64,000 bases of DNA from CAVTYH01 sp963738835 (GCA_963738835.1 CAVTYH010000001.1:558001-622000), one strand, 5' to 3'. Counted from the stretch's first letter, positions 29,241-38,305 are shown. Notes: generated by a model from the sequence alone, not told the origin. Made by a program: numbers and translations.

Positions 29241-30063
29241 CTACATCGGTTCTTTGATGCCCCGGCTCACGAGCCACCAACCGACCGGGTAGCTTGTGAG
29301 GAAGCCAAAGCACATGGCGATTTGCATCATGAACCAAAACACGGGATCGACCACCGATATTCCGCGACCGAAAATCACGAACACTACGATCGCCATCCAG
29401 CCGTACATGCCAATTTGCCACGCGGTAAGCGAGAGTCCGTCGACCTTAATCGCCGTTTTCAGCGCCTCGCCCGGAGTGAGATTCTTCATCGGTTTGATCG
29501 TGAAATATTGAAACGCGATGCCGAAGCCGAAGGCGAAAGTGTAATCAATCACCCAGGTTGCAAATATCGCTTTGCCGAACAGCGTCAGCGGCCCCACGAA
29601 CCACAAAAATATTTCCGCCACGATATCGCCCACTGTGCAACCGCTGCCGCAGTGACTGGTCGCCAGCGCCACACTCTGCCACTTCGGCAGCGTGGCCAAC
29701 ATGGGCTGATGCGTTGCAGAATCCACTCCCCTTGCGGGAGAGGGCAAGGAGAGGGATTGCTGGGTATCGCTAGCTATGGCAGTGCTACCCGCTTGGGTGC
29801 CACTGCTGGCTCGTCCAGCAGTGCTTTGCATTGTTCCACCTTGCAGATGATGTCCCTTCATCTGCTGATGCGTTCCGCTGCGGCCGATCGCAAAGTAAGC
29901 CCACAGAGCCAGCGGCCCGGCGTAGAGCGCCGTAATCGGCCAGACCAAATTCATAATCCACAAGTGCTGCCGGTGGCCCATCACGAGATCGATCACCATC
30001 ACCAGCGCATACCCCCGCTAGCGATAATGAAACGATGGCCACACTCGTCAGTACTTCTGGCAC
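29241..30063 (-). CDS. DUF4396 membrane protein with in-frame repeat insertion
   Basis: Polytopic inner-membrane protein of unknown function. The likely start is GTG 30063 (MPEVLTSVAIVSLSLAG); a shift near 30010 leads to MVIDLVMGHRQHLWIMNLVW. The family pattern is clear: WPITALYAGPLALWAYFAIG, TSHCGSGCTVGDIVAEIF and TPGEALKTAIKVDGLSLTAW, with about five hydrophobic helices. Between helices 2 and 3 is an unusual 53-residue Ser/Thr/Gln-rich stretch, encoded by a 159-bp insert flanked by 11-bp direct repeats (see 29705-29874). HCGSGC suggests metal binding but that is not established. It follows the O-methyltransferase gene on the same strand. Confidence 0.75.
29705..29874. repeat. 159-bp in-frame insert flanked by 11-bp direct repeats
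   Basis: GCTGATGCGTT occurs at 29705-29715 and 29864-29874, exactly 159 bp (53 codons) apart. The insert contains the palindromic CTCCCCTTGCGGGAGAGGG type repeat and TGCCACTGCTGGCTCGTCC/AGCAGTG hairpin sequence, both typical of planctomycete dispersed repeats. At protein level THQQM and THQPM mark the two borders. This looks like a repeat element that entered the gene with target duplication while keeping the frame. Confidence 0.6.
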
Positions 30064-30189
30064 GCTCGGCTCTGCAAGAAACCTTTGCACCGGGAGATCA
30101 CACCCGGGGCGGCGAAAACCCCCAGGGCAATGCATTATCAAATTCCGTCGGCTCAAGGTGCGTCTGTCCGACCACACTTCAACCCTAGC

Positions 30190-30868
30190 TCATCCGTGTG
30201 CATCTGCCACGACCAGCGCCATGGCAAACCCGTCGTAACCTTTGCTGCTGACGGTCTGCATGGCTGTAGCAGAAACACGCGGTTCCGCAGCCATCAGTTC
30301 GTTCAAGTGGCGAACGCCTTGCACGCTGGTGTCGCGAGTATTTTCGTCGAGCACGGCACCGTCGCGGATCACATTGTCGACAATGATTACACTGCCGCGC
30401 CGCGTCAGTTTCAGCGCCCACTCAAAGTACTGTGGATTGTTTTGCTTATCGGCATCGATGAACACCAGATCGAACGGCTCTCGATTTTCCGCGGCGATTT
30501 TCGGCAGTGTCTCGAGCCGACCCTAATCGCAACTCGATAGTCTCGCTCAATCCTGCGCGGGCAAAGTTTGCATCGGCAATCGCCGCATGCTTGGAATCGT
30601 TCTCCAGCGTGATCAGCCTTCCGCCATCAGCCAGCCCGCGTGCCAGCCAAATCGTGCTGTAGCCGCCGAGCGTGCCGATCTCCAAAATGTTCCGCGCCTC
30701 CATCATGCGGGCCAGCAGGAACAAAAACTTCCCTTGATTCGGCGAAACACTAATCGCCGGCAACCCCGCCGCCGCACTGGCGGCCAGCACCGCCACCAGC
30801 GCCGCATCGGGCTGCACCAACAGATCGGTGAGATACTTCTCAACAACCGCCCACTTGGCTTGTACCAT
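30190..30868 (-). CDS. Class I SAM-dependent O-methyltransferase (family 3, CCoAOMT-like), one frameshift
   Basis: Soluble methyltransferase of about 225 residues. The SAM-binding motif I is ILEIGTLGGYSTIWLARGL, with the acidic motif LITLENDSKHAAIA. After a shift near 30520 the divalent metal site region follows: MFIDADKQNNPQYFEW and VIIVDNVIRDGAV (Asp-Asn pair). The likely start is ATG 30868 (MVQAKWAVVEKYLTDLL); an upstream GTG at 30880 lies inside an inverted repeat. Members methylate catechol-like or other hydroxyl groups; the substrate here is unknown. Downstream is the DUF4396 gene. Confidence 0.8.
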
Positions 30869-30870
30869 GC

Positions 30871-30976
30871 TGGGTGCCACTGGCTCTGCCAGTGTTTGGT
30901 GGAAACTTGCAGTTAGATTCAGTTACCGCAAGCCGAGATTCTTGCAAATAAGCTCTGGCACAGCCAGTGGCACCCG
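30871..30976. repeat. GGTGCCACTGGC inverted repeat upstream of the methyltransferase
   Basis: TGGGTGCCACTGGCTCTGCC at 30871-30890 and CTGGCACAGCCAGTGGCACC from 30954 are reverse complements with small mismatches, about 60 nt apart. The element sits immediately before the methyltransferase ATG and would form a hairpin around its ribosome site. Same word family as the insert in the DUF4396 gene. Confidence 0.6.
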
Positions 30977-31004
30977 TTGGTCTGACGATTCACCAATTTG
31001 TCGT

Positions 31005-31448
31005 TCAATCGAACGAATAACCCGCGAACATCACTTCATCCGGCTGGCCATTCTTATAGGCCAGCGCGTAAACGCAGTGGCCGCGCTCCACGTCTTCCAG
31101 AAAGTCCATATTCTCTTCGATCTGTTGGCGCGTCGGCTGCTTTGTGCCGTAGAGCGATTCCAGCGACTCTTCATCCAACGGCGCCGCCACGCAAAAATCG
31201 GACTCCTCGGCAATGGCTTGAATATCGAGAATCGACCGCGTGCCATCGGCATCGGCATCCTCGAGCGCTTCTTCAATCGAATCGTGCTGCGCTCCCGGCG
31301 CCGGGGCATTGGGACCAATCGGAAACGGCAAGAATGGCATCACCGGATTGTACCGGCCCGCCTGAAATTCCCGCTGCCGCAGTTCGTCCAACAGTAAATC
31401 CAAATCGGGCTTATATTTCACGAAATACCAATACGGCTCGCCACCCAT
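31005..31448 (-). CDS. Conserved hypothetical protein (MGGEPYWYFVKY family)
   Basis: 147 acidic residues beginning MGGEPYWYFVKYKPDLDLLL and REFQAGRYNPVMPF, a start I associate with a conserved family in planctomycetes and cyanobacteria of unknown function. No signal peptide, membrane helix or catalytic motif. The frame is intact. A strong GAGGTG-type ribosome site precedes the ATG at 31448. It is on the same strand as the methyltransferase but about 135 bp upstream of it, with the inverted repeat between. Confidence 0.7.
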   Translation of the reverse strand: MGGEPYWYFVKYKPDLDLLLDELRQREFQAGRYNPVMPFLPFPIGPNAPAPGAQHDSIEEALEDADADGTRSILDIQAIAEESDFCVAAPLDEESLESLYGTKQPTRQQIEENMDFLEDVERGHCVYALAYKNGQPDEVMFAGYSFD

Positions 31449-31734
31449 GAGAACACCTCATCTTATTTGGTTGAGATCTGAGCTATGCACGCACATTTCC
31501 ACGCGCAAATCTAGCATATGGGGCGATCTGCATCGGCACACAAAATCAGGCGGCGTCACTTGCCCACCGGCTTCAACTCCCAGCGATTGAAGAGCTTAGG
31601 GTCACCGCTCAAGCCATTCGCCGGATCATGCCACCAGTGCCAGCCGGCGTAACAAAGCGGATCGATTTGCGCTGACAACTTAAGGCAGATGCGAAGTCGG
31701 CCAATTCAAATTCATTCAGCCAGGGGCAACCCCA

Positions 31735-31904
31735 TGACCTACACGACCATTGCCAAACGCTTTCCAGCCAGATTCCTGAACTTCGCGCTGTGCTCGACCC
31801 GGCGAACTCTATTCTGGTCGCTGACCATTTTGTGGCTGCTGTTCTTCGTGCTGGTGCTGATCCCCGTCGCTTGGCTGGCACTGGCGATCATCGCCCGTTG
31901 GTAA
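31735..31904 (+). CDS. Small single-helix membrane protein
   Basis: 56 residues from ATG 31735 with AGGGGC 6 nt upstream. A basic N-terminus (AKRFPARFLNFALCSTRR) precedes one long hydrophobic helix (FWSLTILWLLFFVLVLIPVA). No family recognised. On the opposite strand (31561 to about 31690) there is a short open stretch ending GWHWWHDPANGLSGDPKLFN and a Lys-Pro-Val-Gly-Lys end, which could be the remnant of another small gene. Both calls are tentative. Confidence 0.35.
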
Positions 31905-32021
31905 GCTAGAAGAACTTCGGCCGATTGTGCTTGCTAAAAGTCACACTCGCAAAGATGATATTTCCGTCTGGTGCCCACACCAAGTGCGTTGAATTGACGA
32001 GCATCCCGCTATCCACAATCG

Positions 32022-33032
32022 TCAATTTCCCTTGAGGTTCACTAAGTCTTTCCCGGCGCGGCTCGCCAGCGCCTTGTGGGTGGTAAAGCTCATGGTGTAT
32101 GACATGAAATGCACCGAGCCGTCGCAGAAGACGGCGTTCCAGGTGTTCGGGTGTGCGCTGCCGTAGCAATGGCAGCTCATGCAAGCCTCGCTTTGGTTCA
32201 GTCGGCTCTTCACATCGTGCGTTGGTTCTTTCTCCACAAAGCGCACACAGTCGCCAATCGGGCAGGTGTAGATGCTTCCCGAGTCTCCCCAAAAAAGGCC
32301 GGTTTCGTAGTCGTCCGCCGGCATCGTCTTCTCGCCGACCAGATAAGTCTTGCTCAATCCGTCGATGACATCCTTCCTGCGGACCGCTTTCATCTTGATC
32401 GTGCTGTTGGTCAGTGTCGCGACCTCCCAGATGCCCGGGAGAGTAATCTTCGGATTCGCAAAAGATTCCGTCGGCTGCAGATCGGCGCCGCCATTGATGG
32501 CATAATCGCTCCGGCTCCCTTTGCTAACGGTACCTCCGACGGCGCTAACCGTCAGCGCCATCGGGTACGCAGCGGCCGGGCGCCGGCTGGGGCAATACAG
32601 CGCGGCCACCGGTGTGGCGAATAGTCCGACCGCGGTCATCACGGAAATCGGCGGCGGAGTCGCTTGGCGATAGCCAACGGCTTGTGCCCAACGGTTGAAC
32701 AGCGCCGTTTCTTCAATGTGCGGCAGAATGGCAACGATCCAACTGGGAGTGTTCTGCGCCGTCGCTTGCTTGAAGACCCCCGTGCCGGTCGCGTACTGCC
32801 CATGAATACGTTCGTACTCGATCGACGCCAAACCAATTTGCTTCAAGTTGTTTGCGCACTGAATGCGCCGCGCCGCCTCACGGGCGCTTTGCACCGCTGG
32901 CAGCAATAGCGCAATCAGAACGCCAATAATGGCAATGACAACGAGCAGTTCGACAAGCGTAAACGCCTGTCTGGTACCTTCGCTCACGGCGCAATCCAAG
33001 ACACATGAAGCCCCCGCGGCGCTGCATGACAT
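32022..33032 (-). CDS. DUF1559 pseudopilin-like protein (prepilin-type N-terminal methylation site)
   Basis: About 336 residues; typical of the very large planctomycete DUF1559 family. The type IV pilin-like signal is RQAFTLVELLVVIAIIGVLI followed by ALLLPAVQSAREAARRIQC and NNLKQIGLA. The C-terminus contains the family motif AVFCDGSVHFMSY. ATG 33032 is in frame. A second ATG at 33027, in another frame with a better ribosome site (AAGGGAGG, MQRRGGF), suggests an indel inside the N-terminus, since MQRRGF-type starts are common in the family. It is probably exported through a type II/IV pilus-like system. Downstream to 31906 a 32-codon open frame of unknown meaning follows. Confidence 0.85.
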   Translation of the reverse strand: MSCSAAGASCVLDCAVSEGTRQAFTLVELLVVIAIIGVLIALLLPAVQSAREAARRIQCANNLKQIGLASIEYERIHGQYATGTGVFKQATAQNTPSWIVAILPHIEETALFNRWAQAVGYRQATPPPISVMTAVGLFATPVAALYCPSRRPAAAYPMALTVSAVGGTVSKGSRSDYAINGGADLQPTESFANPKITLPGIWEVATLTNSTIKMKAVRRKDVIDGLSKTYLVGEKTMPADDYETGLFWGDSGSIYTCPIGDCVRFVEKEPTHDVKSRLNQSEACMSCHCYGSAHPNTWNAVFCDGSVHFMSYTMSFTTHKALASRAGKDLVNLKGN

Positions 33033-33744
33033 CCTCCCTTGACTCCCAGAACGACAGAGTTCCCACACGCCTCGCTTCTCTGCGCCGGAGGCCATTTCAG
33101 GCCCTTCCTTATACCGCATCGGCAGGAACGACGCAAATTCGGGGCGAAATTGGGTGGCGGCACAATTTGGCGCGAGTCCGGCGTCAAGGGGTCGGGAGTC
33201 GCTGGTAGTTGGCCAGTTTGCTTTCGGGTGGTTGAGGTTGAACGAAGTGAGCCCCCAGCAGAATGACATCCCGGGGGCTCGGAGACCACGAAGCGTTGTG
33301 CCCTTCGACCTGGCCACCCAACCAATGTGATCCAAACTGGCCCACTACCGAGCCGTCTCGCCGCGCCAGCCTTGGAAAACTGATTGTAACACCTTGCCAT
33401 CAGATAACCACGACGACACGACGGACACGATGTTTTTAACATCATTGGATCGTTCCTCGTGCTACCCGTTGTGTCGTTGTGGTTTGATTTCCCCTACGCC
33501 AACGGCGTTGCAGATCATAGCCCGGGGTCAGCAGCTTCGCCGCGCCACCCTGGATCAACGACCATCAGCATTCCCAATGAACCCCGCCGAGGTCCCACAA
33601 ATTCCTGCGTGTCTCTCATGCCAATTTGCGAACGGTCTGAGGTCGGTTACACTTAGGCAGTGGTGAGTTATCTACCTCACAAGTTGCGAATTGCCCACAA
33701 TCTGCACGAACCCGGGGTACGCGATCGAGCAAGGAGGTCCAGCG
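33033..33744. other. Intergenic region between the DUF1559 gene and the R-M island
   Basis: About 710 bp without a convincing gene. Noted: a hairpin GATGTT-TTT-AACATC at 33429-33443, and an inverted repeat GTGAG-N8-CTCAC (33663-33680) about 65 bp before the methyltransferase start, which could be an operator for the controller protein. Confidence 0.4.
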
Positions 33745-35221
33745 GTGAGCGAAAAGGGGATGGACTGCAAACGGCTGCTGCGTGTCACGGCGGGAAACCT
33801 CCGCAACAGCCACCTCTCGGTGCGCGGCCACCTCGATTTCTTCCCGCCCGAATCGCTCGGCCCTCCCCGCAAACCGGCAAACGGCAACGGCCACGCCATC
33901 GAATTGCAACTCAGCGGGCCTCAACGAAACCATCACCACCGATATCGCCAAAGACAAAGCAATTTTCCGCAACCGCCGCTGGGTACGCAGATTTTTCTCT
34001 CATCATGCGGTCAACTCGGGCGACCTGCTGGCTTTGGAACGGGTGAACGGGCATCGCTACCGTTTGTCTCCCGCCCGCCGCGCCACCGACAACGGCAAAT
34101 CATTTACCGCTGCCGAATTTTTCGCCGGCATCGGTCTGGTGCGATTGGCTTTGGAAAAACACAATTGGCAAGTGATATTCGCCAACGATATCGATCCTGC
34201 GAAAGCAGAAATGTACCGTCATAATTGGCCCGACGATGACCATTTGGTCGTCGGCGACATCCATAAACTCGAAGCCGAAGATATTCCGACTTGCGATTTA
34301 TTCACCGCATCTTTCCCTTGCAACGATTTGTCGATTGCTGGCCGATGGGAAGGATTGAGCGGAAAAGAATCGTCCTCGTTTTGGGGATTCGTTCAAATTC
34401 TTCACGACATCGGCGAGCGCCGACCATCGCTTGTGCTGCTGGAAAATGTTGTCGGATTTTTAATGAGTCACGGCGGCAAAGACTTCGAGGAAGCGCTGTT
34501 GGCTCTAAACGATCTCGGCTACAACGTGGACGCATTCATTCTCAATGCCGTTCATTGGGTTCCGCAAAGCAGAGCCAGGTTGTTCGTGGTGGCAACAATG
34601 GACGTTGGAAATGAACGTCACACGACAGCCGTAGAGAGCAGAGCACGGCCCGAATCATTGACCACGTTTATCAATCTTAACCAACATATCCGTTGGGATA
34701 TTCGCAAACTTCCGCATCTGCCAAAGCCTACCAAACGATTGCGAGAAATTATCGACGATCTGCCGGCCAACGATCCGCATTGGTGGAATCAAAAACGCGC
34801 CGACTATTTCATGAGTCAATTCAGCAAAAAGCATGCGGCTCAGGCCGAACGGATGGTGAAACAACGAAAATACACGTATGCCACTGCATTCCGACGCGTG
34901 AGAAATGGCCGGAGCATGGCCGAACTTCGCACCGATGGAATTGCCGGCTGCCTGAGAACCCCACGTGGCGGAAGTGGACGGCAAATTTTGTTGAAGGCAG
35001 GTCATGGAAAGTATCAAGTGCGGCTTTTGACGGCGAGAGAATGCGCACGGTTGCAGGGCGTTCCCGACTCGTACAAAATCGATGTGCCGCTGAATCAGGC
35101 TCTTTTTGGCTTCGGCGACGCAGTTTGTGTGCCCGCAGTAGGATGGATCGCGAGACATTATCTCAAAAGAACAATTTCTTCACTCCAAACGTCCGATCCT
35201 GGCAATTTACTGAATTGCTAG
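33745..35221 (+). CDS. dcm: DNA (cytosine-5) methyltransferase with N-terminal DNA-binding domain, one frameshift
   Basis: Type II modification enzyme of about 490 residues. GTG 33745 has a perfect ribosome site (AAGGAGG, 7 nt upstream). The N-terminal region (NLRNSHLSVRGHLDFFPPES, then after a shift near 33915 KDKAIFRNRRWVRRFFSHH) resembles the B3-like DNA-binding domain fused to some m5C methylases. Catalytic motifs: I EFFAGIGLVRLAL, IV SFPCNDLSIAG (catalytic PC), VI LLENVVGFL, VIII QSRARLFVV, X FGFGDAVCVPAVGWIA. The target recognition region between VIII and X is long. It opens an operon-like run with the controller, the GIY-YIG nuclease and Vsr. The recognition site cannot be read from sequence. 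Confidence 0.9.
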
Positions 35222-35317
35222 AGATTCCACGGATTCTTCTTGGATTGGCCCGCTTACAGATACGAGCGGTACCTAAAGTCCGTGGACTAATCGTCCGCAC
35301 GGATCAAAATCTAGCCA

Positions 35318-35546
35318 ATGAAACGGCGGGAAGATGTAAAAGTGTTGTTTGGTAAGCGCAGTTCAGAGAATTGCGCATTGACGCCGGTTTGTCACAAGAG
35401 CAGCTGGCAGACAAAGCGGAACTCGACCGCAGCTATGTCGGCAGCGTCGAACGTGGTGAACGCAATATAAGTCTCGAAAACATTTGCAAGCTTGCAACGG
35501 CGATTGGATGCCCGCCGCGCGCCTGTTGGACTTTCTTATCCAATGA
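35318..35546 (+). CDS. XRE-type controller (C) protein of the R-M system, frameshifted
   Basis: About 76 residues: ATG 35318 gives MKRREDVKVLFGK, then (shift near 35353) FRELRIDAGLSQEQLADKAE and DRSYVGSVERGERNISLENI, a canonical C-protein HTH, ending (shift near 35517) as LLDFLIQ. The restored stop TGA (35544-35546) overlaps the ATG of the nuclease gene, so controller and nuclease are translationally coupled. This is the usual C-R arrangement that delays restriction until DNA is methylated. Confidence 0.75.
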
Positions 35547-36112
35547 CTCCCCTACAGGCATTTAGAAAAAAAGCTCTCCGGGGTCTGCCAGCACAAACTG
35601 GCGTCTACGCATTGTGTGACCTCGATCAAGTTCCAATCTATGTTGGGCAATCAACTGACGGAATTCGAGCAAGAGTTTTGCGACATTTAACAAGCGCTCG
35701 CAGCGATGTTATCGCAAATCGAATGGTGGATGTGTGGGAAGTCGCATTCGTTTGGTCGTGGCCTCTTAAAGACAATGCACAGATCAGCCAACTCGAACAA
35801 TCGCTTTACCACAGACTAAGTCGCAAAAACCGTTTGATGAACGGTAGTGTTCCGCCGAAGATTTCGAAACTCGGATTTTCTGAACCAGAATGCATAAAGG
35901 TCCAAGTGCTTCCCGATGAAGAAATAGCAAGTCGGATTCGGCCTGAACACCGTTTGCCACGTCAAATCGCGCAATTCAACCAGTTGATGGATTACATTCT
36001 CATCGTGAAAGATGCAGCTCACCTGCGCGAAGCACTTGAAGCGCACTTTGAACGTCTGACGAATTATTATCGCGCCTTCACGGCGACTCAGTCTGATCCG
36101 GACGCAGACTGA
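35543..36112 (+). CDS. GIY-YIG family restriction endonuclease
   Basis: 189 residues. The N-terminal GIY-YIG module is visible: GVYALCDLDQVPIYVGQSTD (GVY and YVG), the Arg/His pair in RARVLRHLTS, the catalytic Glu in QISQLEQSLYHRL and Asn in KNRLMN. Spacing of Arg and His (R-x3-H) is as in the Eco29kI/Cfr42I type II enzymes, which cut within a GC-rich palindrome and use this fold. Context with the m5C methylase, C protein and Vsr supports a restriction role rather than repair. The C-terminal half (KLGFSEPECIKVQVL onward) is unassigned. The start codon overlaps the stop of the controller. Confidence 0.8.
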   Translation: MTPLQAFRKKALRGLPAQTGVYALCDLDQVPIYVGQSTDGIRARVLRHLTSARSDVIANRMVDVWEVAFVWSWPLKDNAQISQLEQSLYHRLSRKNRLMNGSVPPKISKLGFSEPECIKVQVLPDEEIASRIRPEHRLPRQIAQFNQLMDYILIVKDAAHLREALEAHFERLTNYYRAFTATQSDPDAD

Positions 36113-36334
36113 CGTAGCCAATTCGCAGGCGGAAATCGCTCCTCTGGCGTCAGATCCTTGTCTGGATCATCATCTACCATCCATTGTTGCAACACTCGTC
36201 GTGTGTGTTCGTTATTGAAATGCCGCTGAACTGCATAATCCATGTAAGCTGTGATATGACAATCTGATTCTGGCGAGAATCCGCCGCTCCATGCGCGAAA
36301 TCTTTTTTAGCGAGAACTTAGCTTTCTCGTTCAT
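36088..36334 (-). CDS. Small acidic protein antisense to the end of the nuclease gene (one frameshift)
   Basis: About 82 residues if a run of A bases near 36306 is corrected. ATG 36334 has a clear ribosome site (GGGAG, 6 nt upstream) and encodes MNEKAKFSLKK. The continuing frame reads FRAWSGGFSPESDCHITAYM, then HFNNEHTRRVLQQWMVDDDP and LTPEERFPPANWLRQSASGS, and stops at 36088, overlapping the 3' end of the convergent nuclease gene by 25 bp. Amino-acid composition looks like a real protein. The family is unknown; it could be a small accessory or unrelated gene trapped in the island. Confidence 0.45.
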
Positions 36335-36426
36335 ATTCTTCTCCCTTGGTATTAGGTGGTGTTTTCATCAAGTTTTCCTATTTATCAAATTCCATCTTTG
36401 CTCCCAAATTCGGTACACTGGATTGC

Positions 36427-36839
36427 ATGGCCGACACCTTCACTAAAGCCGAACGCTCTCGCATCATGGCGGCGGTGAAGTCAAAAATACTTCGCCAGAG
36501 TTGGTGGTGCGGCGGGTGGTGCATCGGTTGGGGTTTCGGTATCGGTTGCATGTGCGGCACGCTGCCGGGCTCGCCCGATTTGGTGTTTCCGCGGCAAGAA
36601 AATCATCAACATTCAGCGGCTGCTTCTGGCACATGCACGGCTGCGGGCGGTGTCGGATTCCGGCGGCCCGGCGTGGGTATTGGGCCGCCAAGCTTGCGCG
36701 GAATGCGGCCCGGGATAAGCGCAATCGACGGGCGCTGAAGCGGTCCGGCTGGAGTGTGTTGACGGTTTGGGAGTGCCAGACCAGTCGGGCAAAGATCGAC
36801 AAGCTCAGTGCAAAAATCGCGGCATATTTAGCCGATTGA
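36427..36839 (+). CDS. vsr: Very short patch repair endonuclease (Vsr), several frameshifts
   Basis: T:G mismatch endonuclease of about 137 residues that repairs deaminated 5-methylcytosine at the sites of the partner methylase. Segments in successive frames: MADTFTKAERSRIMAAVKSK; then (A-run shift near 36486) NTSPELVVRRVVHRLGFRYR; LPGSPDLVFP with the catalytic Asp; GCFWHMHGCGRCRIP with the zinc/active-site His and Cys; and WAAKLARNAARDKRNRRALK, GWSVLTVWEC. At least four indels are needed to join them, which in 410 bp is more than elsewhere, so partial decay is possible. It completes the methylase-controller-nuclease-Vsr island. Confidence 0.8.
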
Positions 36840-37702
36840 GCAGGTCGGTGGTCGGTGAGCAGTCAACATGCTAACTCTCTCACCCCGGCCTTCTTCCCGA
36901 GGAGAGGGGAGATGCAAGGCGGCCGGCGAACCGCGACTGGCCTGTAATGGCCCTTGACATAGGGTACGCTAGTACACTACAATGCGGCGTGCGGCTCGCG
37001 CCTGCGCCGGATGCCTGGAGTCGAGGGCGTAGCGACGTGTTGCAGCAGTGAGTGATGGCCAGAGAAACGAGCGCCACCTCACCCTACCCGCTTCGGCTTG
37101 CCCGGGACAGGCCTCTCTCCGAAGAGAGGGTCTTAGAATTAGTCCAGTTTTGTCAATGAGTGCGACAAAGTCGCAAGGTCGCATGGTGAATACGCTTATG
37201 TTCCATACAATCGAACGCATGACGTCGGTCAATGACAAAATTAAGAGAGTTTTGTCGTGCTCGACGAGATCGCCGCTCGGGAAAACACGAGCGGTCGTGC
37301 AGCACTGGTGCGCAAAATGCGCGAATTTTGGCAGGAAAATGTGGGACCCCCGTGGGCACGACAAAATGTTTCCCCCGAAAATTCTCGATCCGATCATGTT
37401 TAGTCATCAAACCCGCGCCGACAAAATTGCGGAGCATGGCGGCATCTTTTCCGCTCCCGCACGGTCGCGACTCGGGTTGATCAGTTCATTCGGTCGAACA
37501 CTGGCCGGCGATTCGATTCTATCGAGTAAACAAATCTCCATGCCAGAGAACGGCAAAAACCATAGAGGCGTCGACAAAACCGAGTTTTGCGACTTTGACG
37601 ACCATCGAAAATGGTTTGCTGGCGACCGCCGACAGGATTGCATGCCTTTTCGTGGCATAGATTAGCAATAGGTTCGACACTCATTCGTGAAAGGATCGAC
37701 CT
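36840..37702. other. Intergenic region with palindromic repeats and GACAAAA words
   Basis: No convincing gene in about 860 bp. 36875-36915 and 37078-37135 carry the CTCACCCCGGCC...GAGGAGAGGGGAG and CCTCTCTCCGAAGAGAGGG type planctomycete repeats. From 37148 to 37579 six GACAAAA/TTTTGTC words occur (see separate entry). A ribosome site GAAAGGA precedes the next gene at 37703. Confidence 0.5.
37148..37579. repeat. Cluster of six GACAAAA/TTTTGTC words
   Basis: TTTTGTC at 37148 and 37250; GACAAAA at 37234, 37360, 37420 and 37573. Flanks are often similar (GCACGACAAAACT, GCACGACAAAATG, GCCGACAAAATTG, GTCGACAAAACCG). Roughly 0.05 such words would be expected by chance in this length on both strands. 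A palindrome GCGACAAAGTCGC lies at 37162-37174. Confidence 0.4.
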
Positions 37703-38305
37703 ATGAATGCCCGGGTTTGTTTCCGCGCAACCCTGACCGTTCTCGTTGCCACGACGGCCTGGGGTGCGCTTGCGGCGGACGATGGCCAAGTCGATTACTT
37801 CCCATTCAAGCAGGGTTCCAGGTGGCTCTATGACGCAAAAGTCAACGGTCGGGCAGTTTCCATGAAGATTCTGATCTCGAACATTCAATCGGGTCCAGAA
37901 CGACAAGCCGCAGAGTTCGAAAGTGTGGTGAATGGCAAAGTGACAGCGACTGAATTCGTGGGCAAATCGAGCGAAGGTCCGTTCCGTCTGCGGATGAATG
38001 GAAACGACATTACACCACCTCTTCAGTTATTGCGCATCCCGGTGACGAAGGGCGATATTTGGAACACCGCAGCGAGAATCGCAGGCGAACCGATGAATGC
38101 CCATTCGTTCGTCGACGTGCAACAAGTCGTCGTACCCGCCGGAACCTTCGATGCAGTCGTTGTCACCACCGAAGCTACATCGCGCGAGGGAAAGATTGTC
38201 AACAAGCAGTGGTTTGCCCCCGGCATCGGTCCGGTCAAGCAGGAAGCGAAAATAATGGGAGTATCGATCACCGCGGAATTGAAGCGGTACGATCCCGGCA
38301 GGTAG
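37703..38305 (+). CDS. Secreted protein, DUF3108-like
   Basis: 200 residues with a signal peptide (FRATLTVLVATTAWGALA, cleavage before ADDGQ). The mature part starts YFPFKQGSRWLYDAKVNG and has the alternating beta pattern of the DUF3108/YD-like lipoprotein-carrier type (WNTAARIAGEPM, VVPAGTFDAVVVTTE, WFAPGIGPVKQEAKI). The function of this family is unknown; it is extracytoplasmic. The frame is intact, the ribosome site is good (GAAAGGA) and it stands alone. Confidence 0.65.
   Translation: MNARVCFRATLTVLVATTAWGALAADDGQVDYFPFKQGSRWLYDAKVNGRAVSMKILISNIQSGPERQAAEFESVVNGKVTATEFVGKSSEGPFRLRMNGNDITPPLQLLRIPVTKGDIWNTAARIAGEPMNAHSFVDVQQVVVPAGTFDAVVVTTEATSREGKIVNKQWFAPGIGPVKQEAKIMGVSITAELKRYDPGR

Noticed and set aside
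29079..30188. A 369-codon rightward frame over the DUF4396 gene
   Set aside because: It is the complement of a clear membrane protein with family motifs; His/Arg-rich composition marks it as a shadow.
31906..32037. A short leftward frame after the DUF1559 stop encoding NSTHLVWAPDGNIIFASVTF
   Set aside because: Looks protein-like but is only 32 codons with no good ribosome site; too little to call a gene.
36880..37135. The CTCTCCC/GGGAGAGG palindromes as rho-independent terminators
   Set aside because: They lack a following T run and recur inside the DUF4396 gene, so they are better treated as dispersed repeats.
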